55,553 bases of DNA, from assembly GCA_031262085.1 (NCBI GenBank), contig JAISIN010000043.1, positions 1-55,553 of the forward strand, read 5' to 3'. A program made the position numbers and the translations under genes. The first letter of the stretch is position 1. Each line of letters opens with the position of its first letter. The notes below the pieces were generated by a model, which saw only the letters and a program-made list of their open reading frames with translations, did not search any database and was not told the origin of the DNA. This DNA comes from Prevotellaceae bacterium (GTDB lineage: Bacteria > Bacteroidota > Bacteroidia > Bacteroidales > Bacteroidaceae). This document shows, piece after piece, positions 15,997 to 24,666 of the stretch.

Positions 15997-17220
15997 ATGT
16001 TATTATATAATATAGGTATAGCTGTCTACGACATCCTGATACATCTCGATGCTCCTTTCAGTCGGAAGCCCCGCAAAATGATGAAGGGACATTGGGTGGT
16101 GTATGAACTGTTGCGCCAGCAAATAGAGAAAGACAAACAATACATCTGGTTTCATGCCGCTTCACTGGGTGAGTTCGAGCAGGGGCGCCCGCTTATGGAA
16201 CGCATCCGTGCGCGCTATCCCGGCTATGGCATCTTGCTTACTTTCTTCTCGCCGTCGGGTTATGAGGTGCGTAAAAACTATCGGGGAGCCGATGTTATTT
16301 GTTATCTGCCTTTCGACAAGCCGCGCAATGTGAAGAAGTTCCTCGACATTGCTAACCCTTGCATGGCTTTCTTCATTAAGTATGAGTTTTGGAAGAACTA
16401 TCTGGATGAACTGCACCGGCGTCGTATCCCTGTGTATAGTGTGTCGTCCATCTTCCGTCGCGGACAGGTATTCTTTAAATGGTATGGAGGTACTTATCGC
16501 AAGGTGCTCAATAACTTCGACCATCTGTTTGTGCAGAACGAACGCTCCAAACGCTATCTTGCCAAACTGAACGTTACCCGCGTAACGGTGGTGGGCGACA
16601 CGCGCTTCGATCGGGTGTTGCAGATACGTAGCGAAGCAAAGGAATTGCCGTTGGTGGAGCAGTTCAAACAAAACCGAACCGTGCTGGTGGCAGGCAGTTC
16701 ATGGCAACCCGACGAAGACCTTTTTATCGATTATTTTAACCGCAACCCCGAGCTGAAGCTTATTATCGCTCCACACGTCATCGACGAAAACCATCTGGTC
16801 GAGATTATCGGCAAGTTGCGCCGTCCTTACATACGCTATTCGCGTGCCGACGAACGAAATATATGTCGCGCCGATTGCCTCATTATCGACTGTTACGGTT
16901 TGCTCTCGTCTATCTATCGCTATGGCGAAATCGCATACATCGGCGGCGGATTCGGCGTGGGTATTCACAACACACTCGAGGCGGCAGTCTATGGCATTCC
17001 CGTCATCTTTGGTCCTAAATATCAGAAGTTCATGGAAGCGGCGCATCTGATTGATAACGGCGGAGCTTTCTCCATCGAAAACGGCGAAGCGTTGGACATA
17101 CTGCTCGATCGCTTGCTATCAGACCCTGATTATCTCGCTGATGCGGGAAAGCACGCCGGCAACTATGTAGTGGAGAACTCGGGAGCTACAGACAAGATAA
17201 TGGAGATGATTAACTTCTAA
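15997..17220 (+). CDS. waaA: 3-deoxy-D-manno-octulosonic acid transferase
   Basis: This glycosyltransferase adds Kdo to lipid A precursors at the inner membrane. I start it at 15997 (MLLYNIGIAVYD), giving 407 residues, because the frame upstream is the gltX gene in another phase and has no family resemblance. Motifs include a membrane-anchoring N-terminal segment, WFHAASLGEFEQGRPL (the conserved Glu of the KdtA family), TFFSPSGYEV, and in the C-terminal GT-B half, GGGFGVGIHNTLEAA. It follows gltX by 14 bases and is followed by a 22-bp repeat array and a bidirectional terminator. Confidence 0.95.
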   Translation: MLLYNIGIAVYDILIHLDAPFSRKPRKMMKGHWVVYELLRQQIEKDKQYIWFHAASLGEFEQGRPLMERIRARYPGYGILLTFFSPSGYEVRKNYRGADVICYLPFDKPRNVKKFLDIANPCMAFFIKYEFWKNYLDELHRRRIPVYSVSSIFRRGQVFFKWYGGTYRKVLNNFDHLFVQNERSKRYLAKLNVTRVTVVGDTRFDRVLQIRSEAKELPLVEQFKQNRTVLVAGSSWQPDEDLFIDYFNRNPELKLIIAPHVIDENHLVEIIGKLRRPYIRYSRADERNICRADCLIIDCYGLLSSIYRYGEIAYIGGGFGVGIHNTLEAAVYGIPVIFGPKYQKFMEAAHLIDNGGAFSIENGEALDILLDRLLSDPDYLADAGKHAGNYVVENSGATDKIMEMINF

Positions 17221-17234
17221 GGAGAACCGTAAAG

Positions 17235-17340
17235 TATCTCGCCTCGGCAAGTTCTTTATCTCGTCTCGGCAAGTTCTTCATCTCGCTTCGGAAAGTTCTT
17301 TATCTCGCTTCGGAAAGTTCTTCATCTTGCCTCGGCAAGT
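17235..17340. repeat. 22-bp tandem repeat after waaA
   Basis: Units start at 17235, 17257, 17279, 17301 and 17323 (last one partial, 18 bp). The consensus is (T/C)ATCTCG(C/T)(C/T)TCGG(C/A)AAGTTCTT; units differ at a few positions. The array starts 14 bases after the waaA stop. No dyad symmetry within the unit. Confidence 0.9.
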
Positions 17341-17441
17341 ATCGAGTAGAAGAACCCGTAAGGTTGAGTAGAAGATTTCGCGAAAATGAGTAGAAAAGGC
17401 TTGGCTGTACTACCATACCAAAATGGAAGTCTCCAAAAGAA

Positions 17442-17472
17442 AAGCGGAAAGTCATTGTCTGACTTTCCGCTT
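17442..17472. terminator. Bidirectional intrinsic terminator between waaA and tRNA-His
   Basis: A perfect 12-bp stem, AAGCGGAAAGTC/GACTTTCCGCTT, with a 7-base loop. Downstream on the plus strand is AACCTTTTATTTTT, and on the minus strand TTCTTTTGG, so it can end transcripts of waaA (plus) and of tRNA-His (minus). Confidence 0.8.
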
Positions 17473-17502
17473 AACCTTTTATTTTTAAGTGATTTATTAT
17501 CG

Positions 17503-17577
17503 GGTGACTGATGGGATTCGAACCCACGACATTCAGAACCACAATCTGACGCTCTAACCAGCTGAACTACAGTCACC
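17503..17577 (-). tRNA. tRNA-His (anticodon GTG)
   Basis: The minus strand folds as a standard cloverleaf: acceptor GGTGACTG pairs with CAGTCACC over eight base pairs, the D arm contains AGTTCAGCTGGTTAGAGC, the anticodon loop is TTGTGGT (GTG), and the T arm is GTGGGTTCGAATCCCAT. The eighth pair, an encoded G(-1) opposite C73, is the histidine identity feature. CCA is not encoded. A terminator at 17442-17472 lies 30 bases downstream. Confidence 0.97.
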
Positions 17578-17683
17578 ATTTTGATGGTGCTTTCCGTAAA
17601 AGCGGTGCAAAGATAGATGTTATTTTTGATAACGCAAATTATTGTGTCACATTTTTGTGGAAATAGCCTATCGAGCTTCGCTT

Positions 17684-18787
17684 TTACTCTTCGCGTACAT
17701 CGCCTATATTGTACTTGTTTAGTAAACGTCGGGCATGGTTAACGAAGATGTTTAGTCGTTGTCGGGCATTGGAGGGAAGTCGGGCTATGGAGAGCGAATC
17801 TATCGGGCACAACCGGTAATTTTGCTCTTGGGTAAGTGCGGGACGTGCTGTCCATACCAAGCTGTAGCTACACTGTTTCAGGTAGGTGCGGGGAATGATA
17901 CGGTCGACGGTATTTTTTTCGAGCGTCATCGTGAAGATTAACCCGCCGTCTGTATTTGCCCGACTCATATTGGAGATAAAATTGCCTAATGAGTAGACGA
18001 TGGCATGCTTGCTGCCTCCGAGACTGTCGGTACGTATCTCTATCGGTTGAATGACATGCGGATGCGAGCCAATCACATGCGTCACTCCCCGTTGAAGCAG
18101 CCAATCGGCGAGCTGTCGTTGTTCGGCGTTTGGGAGAGATTGGTATTCGTTGCCCCAATGCATACAGGCAATGATCACGTCGGGCTGCCAGGCGCGGGCT
18201 ATGTTTATATCTTGCAATATGCTGTCCTTATCAATGTAGTTTACCCGATTGGGTGGGGTAGGGCGTATGCCATTGGTGCCATACGTGTAGTTGAGCAATG
18301 CGATGCGAAACCCCTTCTTTAGTAGGAACAGTGGGTACCGTTTCGAACGTTCTTCGGCAGTGCGGTAAGTGCCGGTGTGGGGTATATGTAGGGAATCGAG
18401 CAGCCGGATGGTTCGTTCCAATCCTTTTTGTCGGCGGTCGAGGCAATGATTATTGGCAGTGAGCAACACATCGAAACCGGCATCGCGGATGGCGTAAAGA
18501 TATTCGTCGGGAGAGTTGAATGCGGGATAGCCGGTATACGGAGTATGAGCAAAGGTGGTTTCCAGATTGGCTATCGCCAAGTCGGCGTTGCCAATCCGGG
18601 AGCATACGTCGGCAAAGCAGGGTGTGTAGTCGTAAGTACCGTCGGCGGTACGGGCTGCATTAATCTGCTCCTTATGTTGCATCAGATCGCCTGCAAACAG
18701 TAGTGTAATCTGTTGCTGTCCGTAGAGCGTACTGCTATTCGAGAAGAACAGCAGTACGGCAATCCCTATACTTCGAATCGGTATCAC
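17684..18787 (-). CDS. CapA-family (poly-gamma-glutamate synthesis type) metallophosphatase-like protein
   Basis: The 367-residue protein has a signal peptide (hydrophobic to about residue 22, then GQQQ) and the PGA_cap/CapA fold: LLFAGDLMQH at the first strand, NLETT, TANNHCLDR (the GNHD-like motif), ACMHWGNEY and IGSHPHVIQPIE. Members are periplasmic or membrane-bound calcineurin-like proteins linked to capsule or peptidoglycan peptides; substrate here is unknown. Downstream of folD with only 4 bases between, probably in the ffh-folD operon. Confidence 0.88.
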   Translation of the reverse strand: MIPIRSIGIAVLLFFSNSSTLYGQQQITLLFAGDLMQHKEQINAARTADGTYDYTPCFADVCSRIGNADLAIANLETTFAHTPYTGYPAFNSPDEYLYAIRDAGFDVLLTANNHCLDRRQKGLERTIRLLDSLHIPHTGTYRTAEERSKRYPLFLLKKGFRIALLNYTYGTNGIRPTPPNRVNYIDKDSILQDINIARAWQPDVIIACMHWGNEYQSLPNAEQRQLADWLLQRGVTHVIGSHPHVIQPIEIRTDSLGGSKHAIVYSLGNFISNMSRANTDGGLIFTMTLEKNTVDRIIPRTYLKQCSYSLVWTARPALTQEQNYRLCPIDSLSIARLPSNARQRLNIFVNHARRLLNKYNIGDVREE

Positions 18788-18791
18788 ACGG

Positions 18792-19673
18792 TCAAGGGTA
18801 GATGGCTTTCTTACCTGCCAATAACGTGTTTTTCATCAGCGAGACGATGGTCATCGGTCCTACTCCTCCGGGTACGGGAGTGATGTATGAGCAATGAGGC
18901 GCAACCTCTTCGAACAGCACGTCGCCGGTGAGTTTAAATCCCGATTTACGAGAGGCATCGGGCACGCGGGTGGTACCTACGTCGATAACTACGGCGCCCT
19001 CTTTGACCATGTCGGCTTTTACAAAGTTGGGTTGCCCCATGGCAGCAATGAGAATATCGGCTTCGCGGCACTCTTTCACCAAGTCGGCGCTGTGGCTGTG
19101 GCATACGGTAACGGTGGCGTCGCCCGGATAAGTTTTCTGCATCATCAGGGTAGCCATTGGTTTGCCAACGATGTTGCTGCGTCCCAAGACGACACATTTT
19201 TTGCCCGAAGTGGCAATTTCGTATCGTTTGAGCAGTTCAAGGATACCGTTCGGGGTGGCAGAGACGTAGCAAGGCAGTCCGATAGCCATGCGTCCCACGT
19301 TAATGGGGTGAAATCCGTCTACATCTTTGCGGTAGTCGATGGTTTCGATAACTTTCTGTTCGGAGAGGTGACGGGGCAGGGGTAATTGTACGATAAATCC
19401 GTCGACATCGGCATCTTGGTTCAATTGGCGTATGCCTGCCAGCAGTTCATCTTCGGTTACGTCGGCTTCATAACGAATCAAAGTGGAAGTGAATCCACAT
19501 ACCCGGCACGCTTTTACTTTATTGGCTACGTAGGTTTCACTGCCGCCATCGTGCCCTACGAGTATGGCTGCCAGATGAGGGCGTTTACCGCCTGCCGCTA
19601 CAATCTCTGCTACTTCGGTGGCAATTTCTTGTTTGATTTGTTCGGAAATGGCTTTCCCGTCTATAATGGTCAT
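18792..19673 (-). CDS. folD: Bifunctional methylenetetrahydrofolate dehydrogenase/cyclohydrolase
   Basis: This 293-residue enzyme interconverts methylene-, methenyl- and formyl-tetrahydrofolate, using NADP. Family marks are [14 protein letters not shown] (with the catalytic Lys), [27 protein letters not shown] (nucleotide-binding loop) and the C-terminal [12 protein letters not shown]. The usual PCTPxG motif reads SATPNG, a change seen in some Bacteroidetes. It lies 38 bases after ffh and 4 before the CapA-type gene on the same strand. Confidence 0.95.
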   Translation of the reverse strand: MTIIDGKAISEQIKQEIATEVAEIVAAGGKRPHLAAILVGHDGGSETYVANKVKACRVCGFTSTLIRYEADVTEDELLAGIRQLNQDADVDGFIVQLPLPRHLSEQKVIETIDYRKDVDGFHPINVGRMAIGLPCYVSATPNGILELLKRYEIATSGKKCVVLGRSNIVGKPMATLMMQKTYPGDATVTVCHSHSADLVKECREADILIAAMGQPNFVKADMVKEGAVVIDVGTTRVPDASRKSGFKLTGDVLFEEVAPHCSYITPVPGGVGPMTIVSLMKNTLLAGKKAIYP

Positions 19674-19711
19674 ATCAATAGATTATATAGAGATAAAAAG
19701 TGAATATCGAA

Positions 19712-21046
19712 TTATCTTCGTTTCGAAGATTTCTTTTTGCCCGTTTTGACTATCTTTTCGTTCGATGTCATTCTCATCATTTTGCGGGCATCATCGAACT
19801 GCTTGATGAGGCGGTTGACCGTTTGTAGATCGGTCCCGCTACCTTTGGCTATACGTGCGCGTCGGGAGCTGTTGAGTATATCGGGGTTGGATCGTTCGTA
19901 GGGCGTCATGGACCGGATAACAGATTCGGTAACAGTGAAGGCGTTTTCGTCGATTTCAATGTTTTTGAGTAGTTTGCCTATACCACCGGGCATCATAGAT
20001 ATCAACTCTTTGAGGTTGCCCATTTTTTTGATTTGGTTTATCTGACTGAGAAAGTCATTCAAATCGAATTGGTTTCTGGCAATTTTCTTTCGCAGGCGTC
20101 GGGCTTCTTCCTCGTCGTATTGCTCTTGGGCACGTTCGACTAAAGAAACAATGTCGCCCATTCCCAAGATGCGGTCTGCCATACGTGAGGGGTGGAACTG
20201 GTCGATGGCGTCTAACTTCTCACCCGTACCGACAAACATGATGGGTTTGTTGACTACCGAACGAATGGATAGCGCTGCACCGCCGCGGGTGTCGCCGTCG
20301 AGTTTGGTCAACACTACGCCGGTAAAGTCAAGGCGGTCGTTGAATTCCTTGGCGGTATTCACAGCATCTTGTCCGGTCATCGAATCGACCACGAACAGAA
20401 TCGTTTGCGGTTGTATGGTGTTCTTGATGTTGGTGATTTCGTCCATCATCTGTTCGTCGATAGCCAAACGACCGGCAGTATCGACAATAATCACGTCGCA
20501 TCCTTTGGATTTGGCTTCTGTAATGCCTCGTTGGGCAATGCCTATGGGGTCGTTCACATGCTCTTCGCCATAGAAGGCTACCTTAATGTCTTGCGACAGA
20601 ATTTTCAGTTGATCTACGGCGGCAGGTCGATAGGTGTCGCATGCTACGAGCATGGGGCGTTTGTTCTTTTTCGTTTTGAGCATACGCGCCAGTTTGCCTG
20701 CGAAGGTGGTTTTACCCGAGCCTTGCAAACCAGCCATGAGAATGATGGTGGGTTTTTCTTGCAGGTTGAGTTCCGTTGTTTGACCTCCCATGAGCTGGGT
20801 CAGTTCATCGTGTACGATTTTCACCATCAGTTGACCGGGTTTGATGGCGGTCAGCACGTTTTGTCCCAACGCTTTTTCCCTAACGGTATCGGTAAAGGTC
20901 TTGGCTACTTTATAGTTTACGTCGGCTTCGAGCAATGCCTTACGCACATCTTTCAGTGTTTCGGCAACATTGATCTCGGTAATTTTACCTTCACCTTTCA
21001 GGAGTTTGAGTGATCTGTCTAATTTTTCGCTTAAATTATCGAACAT
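19712..21046 (-). CDS. ffh: Signal recognition particle GTPase
   Basis: Ffh (444 residues) binds signal sequences and delivers ribosomes to FtsY at the membrane. The N domain, G domain (GLQGSGKTTFAGKLA, DTAGR, TKLDGD) and Met-rich M domain (MMPGGIGKLL, then the SGTDLQTVNRLIKQF region) are all complete, with a basic tail ending in KKKSSKRR. A textbook promoter lies 59 bases upstream of the start (21105-21136). folD and the CapA-type gene follow on the same strand. Confidence 0.97.
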   Translation of the reverse strand: MFDNLSEKLDRSLKLLKGEGKITEINVAETLKDVRKALLEADVNYKVAKTFTDTVREKALGQNVLTAIKPGQLMVKIVHDELTQLMGGQTTELNLQEKPTIILMAGLQGSGKTTFAGKLARMLKTKKNKRPMLVACDTYRPAAVDQLKILSQDIKVAFYGEEHVNDPIGIAQRGITEAKSKGCDVIIVDTAGRLAIDEQMMDEITNIKNTIQPQTILFVVDSMTGQDAVNTAKEFNDRLDFTGVVLTKLDGDTRGGAALSIRSVVNKPIMFVGTGEKLDAIDQFHPSRMADRILGMGDIVSLVERAQEQYDEEEARRLRKKIARNQFDLNDFLSQINQIKKMGNLKELISMMPGGIGKLLKNIEIDENAFTVTESVIRSMTPYERSNPDILNSSRRARIAKGSGTDLQTVNRLIKQFDDARKMMRMTSNEKIVKTGKKKSSKRR

Positions 21047-21104
21047 GGTGACTACTTGTTAGTATATTGATTAAAATATGATTTGATACATTATTTATGG
21101 AGCG

Positions 21105-21136
21105 CAAAAATAGTGCTTTCTGCCTAAAACAGCAAA
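21105..21136 (-). promoter_or_regulatory. Complete Bacteroidetes promoter for ffh
   Basis: On the minus strand, TTTG (21133-21136) is followed by exactly 20 bases and TATTTTTG (21105-21112), a full match to the TTTG/TAnnTTTG consensus and spacing. It sits between the nadD stop and the ffh start, giving ffh its own transcript. Confidence 0.85.
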
Positions 21137-21137
21137 T

Positions 21138-21710
21138 TTATAGCAGCGTCTGCTTTTGAAGGTGCTCGTAGACGGCAGGATGCAGGAAGTAGCGTATATC
21201 TTTGCCATCGTGCAGCGCCCGGCGAATGAAGGTGGAACTGATTTCGAATGTCGGGGCATCGTGCACGACCCGTATGCGTTGCGATTCGACATAGTCGGGT
21301 ACCGGATGATGAGGGCGAGGGTAGATGATGAGATCGTTTTCTGCCAGCAATCGTTTGCTGTCATACCATTGTGGAAAGATGTGCCAATTATCCGATCCTA
21401 TGATGAGGTGAAATGTCCGTTCGGGATAGAGTTGCTTCAATCTGTCGAGTGTCCGGACGGTGTAGAGTGGGTGCGGCAGTCGAAATTCAATATCGGAAGC
21501 TTGAAATTTAGGATATTCGGCAATAGCTAATTTAACCAGTTCCAACCGAAGCTGTTTGTCGAGTAACGCAGATTCTTCTTTAAGGGGATTGCGGGGCGAA
21601 ACAAGAAACCATAACTCATCTAATCCGGCATATTCGCAAAGGTAGTTGGCTAAAGCCAGATGTCCGATGTGTATGGGATTAAACGATCCTCCCAAGATAC
21701 CTGTTTTCAT
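21138..21710 (-). CDS. nadD: Nicotinate-nucleotide adenylyltransferase
   Basis: This 190-residue enzyme makes nicotinate adenine dinucleotide in NAD synthesis. The nucleotidyltransferase signatures [15 protein letters not shown] and [10 protein letters not shown] are both present, with LIIGSDNW in the middle. Its start overlaps the gmk stop by four bases (ATGA), showing translational coupling with gmk. Probably in the yicC-gmk-nadD operon. Confidence 0.95.
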   Translation of the reverse strand: MKTGILGGSFNPIHIGHLALANYLCEYAGLDELWFLVSPRNPLKEESALLDKQLRLELVKLAIAEYPKFQASDIEFRLPHPLYTVRTLDRLKQLYPERTFHLIIGSDNWHIFPQWYDSKRLLAENDLIIYPRPHHPVPDYVESQRIRVVHDAPTFEISSTFIRRALHDGKDIRYFLHPAVYEHLQKQTLL

Positions 21711-22273
21711 GAAATAAGGAAGTTAGTGATGAGTTGAAGGGCTTCCGACTTGGCTTTTCCCAATTCATTGTTGATGATAATTTTATCAAAGCGGGGTGCA
21801 AACGAGAGTTCATATTCGGCTTTGGCAATACGGCGCTCAATCATTTCGGGTGAATCGGTGGCTCTGTCGGTCAGCCTGCGTCTAAGCTCTTCGACCGAAG
21901 GAGGCAGAATAAATACCGACAGCGCTTGCGCTCCGTAGTGCTGCTTGATGTGGCAGCCGCCTACAACATCTACGTCGAAGATCACGTTCTGTCCATTGGC
22001 AAGCAGATTCTCTACTTGCGACTTCATGGTACCGTAGTAGCGACCCTCGTACACCTCTTCGTATTCTAAAAAGTCGCCGACAGCTATTCGCCTGCTAAAC
22101 TCTTCGGGCGAGAGGAAGAAATAATCAATGCCGTTCTGTTCGGAGCCGCGTGGCGGGCGATTGGTTGCCGAGATAGAAAATGCCAGATTCAATGCAGGTT
22201 GTTGCAGAAGGTAGTTGACGATGGTCGATTTGCCGGCACCCGAAGGCGCTGAGAAAATGATTAGTTTACTCAT
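21707..22273 (-). CDS. gmk: Guanylate kinase
   Basis: This 188-residue kinase phosphorylates GMP to GDP. Features are the P-loop [12 protein letters not shown], the GMP-binding region with SATNRPPRG and the [12 protein letters not shown] segment, and the lid [12 protein letters not shown]. The length is typical. It lies 16 bases after the yicC-family gene and overlaps nadD by four bases. Confidence 0.96.
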   Translation of the reverse strand: MSKLIIFSAPSGAGKSTIVNYLLQQPALNLAFSISATNRPPRGSEQNGIDYFFLSPEEFSRRIAVGDFLEYEEVYEGRYYGTMKSQVENLLANGQNVIFDVDVVGGCHIKQHYGAQALSVFILPPSVEELRRRLTDRATDSPEMIERRIAKAEYELSFAPRFDKIIINNELGKAKSEALQLITNFLIS

Positions 22274-22289
22274 TACAATGTCTTACTCT

Positions 22290-23168
22290 TTACATGACGT
22301 TCAATACCTGTTCTTTAATCTGTTCCAGTTCGTCTTTCATCTGAACCACGATTTTCTGCATATCGGCATGATTGGATTTGCTGCCCAGCGTATTGATTTC
22401 GCGTCCCATCTCTTGCGCAATGAATCCCAGCTTTTTGCCTTGTCCGTTTCCGCTTTCCAGCGTGCTGATGAAGTATTTCAAATGATTGGTGAGTCGTTGT
22501 TTCTCTTCGTTTACATCGAGTTTTTCGATGTAGTAGATGAGTTCCTGTTCGAATCGGTTCTTATCGTAATCTACGCTGAGTGTTTTCTCCAAGGCTTCGG
22601 TAATGCGCTCTTTTACTCTCTCGATACGCTCTTTCTCGTAAGGAGTTATGCTGTCGAGCAAGCGGCTGATGTTGGCAATCTTTTCGCGGAACTTTTTTTC
22701 GAGGGCATCCCCTTCCTGATGTCTAAAGTTGATGAGTTGTTCGATTGCTTGTTGCAAGGCTACTTGTGCCGCATTCCATTCCTCTTCGTTCAACTCTTGT
22801 GTGTCGGTGCGTGTCATGACGTCGGGCAGTCTTAGTAATGTACCAAACCAGTCGCCGGGTTCAGGGATGCCGGTTGTTTGATGAATCTCTTTGATTTGTT
22901 GGTAGTAGGCAGCTACCAGATTCTGATTGATAGGGATGTTGGGTTCGCTTCCTTCCTTTTTATCAACCCATAAACTGAAGTCTATTTTACCTCGTTCGAG
23001 CGCTTTAGCAATGCGGTTGCGTATGTCCATCTCTTTCTCTCTGTACAGGGGAGCGATTCGAGTCGACAAATCCAATGCTTTGCTGTTGAGCGATTTAATC
23101 TCTACATTGATTTTCTTATCGGGCATTTCGGCAATGGCTTTACCGTAGCCTGTCATGGATTGTATCAT
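22290..23168 (-). CDS. YicC-family endoribonuclease-like protein
   Basis: The 292-residue product starts MIQSMTGYGKA, the family signature, and ends with the conserved DUF1732 part (QEMGREINTLGSKS, KDELEQIKEQVLNVM). E. coli YicC has been linked to small-RNA decay and is reported to be an RNase; the role here is inferred. In many bacteria it precedes gmk, as here, and the gap is 16 bases. A TACTTTTG promoter element lies 46 bases upstream, divergent from tsaB. Confidence 0.93.
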   Translation of the reverse strand: MIQSMTGYGKAIAEMPDKKINVEIKSLNSKALDLSTRIAPLYREKEMDIRNRIAKALERGKIDFSLWVDKKEGSEPNIPINQNLVAAYYQQIKEIHQTTGIPEPGDWFGTLLRLPDVMTRTDTQELNEEEWNAAQVALQQAIEQLINFRHQEGDALEKKFREKIANISRLLDSITPYEKERIERVKERITEALEKTLSVDYDKNRFEQELIYYIEKLDVNEEKQRLTNHLKYFISTLESGNGQGKKLGFIAQEMGREINTLGSKSNHADMQKIVVQMKDELEQIKEQVLNVM

Positions 23169-23213
23169 ATCATAAGTTTATTTAACCTTGTCCAAACAAC
23201 ACTAAGTTTTGCG

Positions 23214-23221
23214 CAAAAGTA
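23214..23221 (-). promoter_or_regulatory. Promoter -7 element for the yicC-gmk-nadD operon
   Basis: TACTTTTG on the minus strand fits TAnnTTTG and places the transcript start about 40 bases before the yicC-family start codon. No clear TTTG at -33. Confidence 0.6.
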
Positions 23222-23253
23222 CAGCATTATTTTAATTACTGAAAACTTTCTTG

Positions 23254-23261
23254 TATTTTTG
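23254..23261 (+). promoter_or_regulatory. Promoter -7 element for tsaB
   Basis: TATTTTTG fits TAnnTTTG; a TTTA at 23231-23234 lies 19 bases before it as a weak -33. Because the start site falls near 23268, an in-frame ATG at 23251 cannot be used, which fixes the tsaB start at 23290. Confidence 0.65.
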
Positions 23262-23289
23262 CGACATTTTAAATAGAGAATTAAGCGTA

Positions 23290-23982
23290 ATGTCGCATAT
23301 ATTACATATAGAAACTTCTACTTCAGCCTGTTCGGTTGCCGTAAGCGAAGAGGGTCAATTGGTGTTTTACAAAGAAGACTTGAGCGGGCAGTCGCACGCC
23401 GTAGCGTTGGGAATATTTGTAGATGAGGCGCTTTCGTTTGCCGATAGCCATGCCATGCCGATCGAGGCTGTGGCTGTGAGTTGTGGTCCCGGATCATACA
23501 CCGGACTTCGTATTGGTGTTTCCATGGCGAAAGGTTTATGTTACGGACGTAATCTTCCGCTTATCGGATTGCCTACCTTGCAGGTGTTGTGTGTGCCCGT
23601 GTTGCTCTATCACGACGAACTTCCCGATGATGCTTTGCTCTGTCCTATGATTGATGCCCGACGCATGGAGGTTTATGCCGCCGTGTACGACCGTGCTTTG
23701 CATACAGTACGCGATATTGCAGCCGATGTGGTAGATGAGCACTTTTGTGTAGCGTATCTGAATCAACATCCGGTTTATTTCTTTGGCGACGGATCCGACA
23801 AATGTAAGAAGCATTTGACGCATCCCAATGCCCGCTTCATTGATAACATCCGCCCGCTTGCCAAATATATGTTCCCATTGGCAGAGCAAGCCATGGCGAA
23901 AAAAGAGTTTCAAGATGTAGCTTACTTTGAACCCTTCTATTTGAAAGAGTTTGTTGCCTCCAAACCTAAGAAGCTCTTTTGA
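23290..23982 (+). CDS. tsaB: tRNA threonylcarbamoyladenosine modification protein TsaB
   Basis: TsaB (230 residues) pairs with TsaD and TsaE to install t6A at position 37 of ANN-decoding tRNAs. The ASKHA-fold start HIETSTSACSVAV and the conserved CGPGSYTGLRIGV segment are present, and the C-terminus ends in FYLKEFVASKPKKLF. Start chosen at 23290 because of the promoter at 23254-23261. A DUF4290 gene follows after 9 bases. Confidence 0.94.
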   Translation: MSHILHIETSTSACSVAVSEEGQLVFYKEDLSGQSHAVALGIFVDEALSFADSHAMPIEAVAVSCGPGSYTGLRIGVSMAKGLCYGRNLPLIGLPTLQVLCVPVLLYHDELPDDALLCPMIDARRMEVYAAVYDRALHTVRDIAADVVDEHFCVAYLNQHPVYFFGDGSDKCKKHLTHPNARFIDNIRPLAKYMFPLAEQAMAKKEFQDVAYFEPFYLKEFVASKPKKLF

Positions 23983-23991
23983 ATCAATCAT

Positions 23992-24666
23992 TTGAATCAT
24001 TATAATAATCAAACTTATAAAACTGTGCAATATAATACTCAACAAAAAGCTATGGCACTACCCGAATACGGGAGAAGTGTGCAAAACATGGTCGACTATG
24101 CTATGACCATTTCCGATAGAGCCGAACGGCAACGTTGCGCCAATACCATTATCAATATTATGGGGGGGATGTTTCCTCATCTGCGCGATGTGCCCGACTT
24201 CAAACATAAATTGTGGGATCATCTTGCTATCATGGCGAACTTCAAACTCGATATAGACTATCCTTATGAGGTCATTCGTAAAGACAATCTTATTACGAAG
24301 CCCGATCCGATACCCTATCCGAGTACAAAAATACGGTATCGTCACTACGGTCGCACGATTGAGGTGTTGATCAAGAAGGCATGTGGGTTTCCGGAGGGAA
24401 ATGAGAAGGACAATCTGGTCGCCTTGATTTGCAATCATCTCAAGAAAGATTACATCACATGGAACAAAGAATCGGTCGACGAAGGAAAGATCGCCGAAGA
24501 CTTGTATGAGTATTCTAACGGGAAACTGCTCATGACCGATAATATCGTTCGTCTGATGGAGTATCGCATGGCGCAGAACTACACGCCGCAACAACCCACC
24601 CGTCAGCAACCGCAGCAACCCATCGGTAGCAATAAAAAGAAAAAGAACAAAAAGCAAAAGTACTGA
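23992..24666 (+). CDS. DUF4290 protein
   Basis: This 224-residue protein is a member of a Bacteroidetes-restricted family of unknown function (DUF4290), recognised by LPEYGRSVQNMVDYA and WDHLAIMANFKLDIDYPYE. The body is helical; the tail is Gln/Pro-rich and then Lys-rich (KKKKNKKQK), likely disordered and nucleic-acid compatible. Starts at 23992 or at the later Met before ALPEYGR are both possible. It is one gene of a compact tsaB-DUF4290-murA-rimM run, with its stop overlapping the murA start by one base. Confidence 0.85.
   Translation: MNHYNNQTYKTVQYNTQQKAMALPEYGRSVQNMVDYAMTISDRAERQRCANTIINIMGGMFPHLRDVPDFKHKLWDHLAIMANFKLDIDYPYEVIRKDNLITKPDPIPYPSTKIRYRHYGRTIEVLIKKACGFPEGNEKDNLVALICNHLKKDYITWNKESVDEGKIAEDLYEYSNGKLLMTDNIVRLMEYRMAQNYTPQQPTRQQPQQPIGSNKKKKNKKQKY

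Noticed and set aside
17235..17340. Tandem arrays (also at 191, 35983 and 54972) considered as CRISPR
   Set aside because: Units are directly adjacent with no unique spacers, and no cas genes are present.
17503..17577. tRNA-His as an integration site
   Set aside because: No integrase and no repeat of its 3' end was seen in the window.
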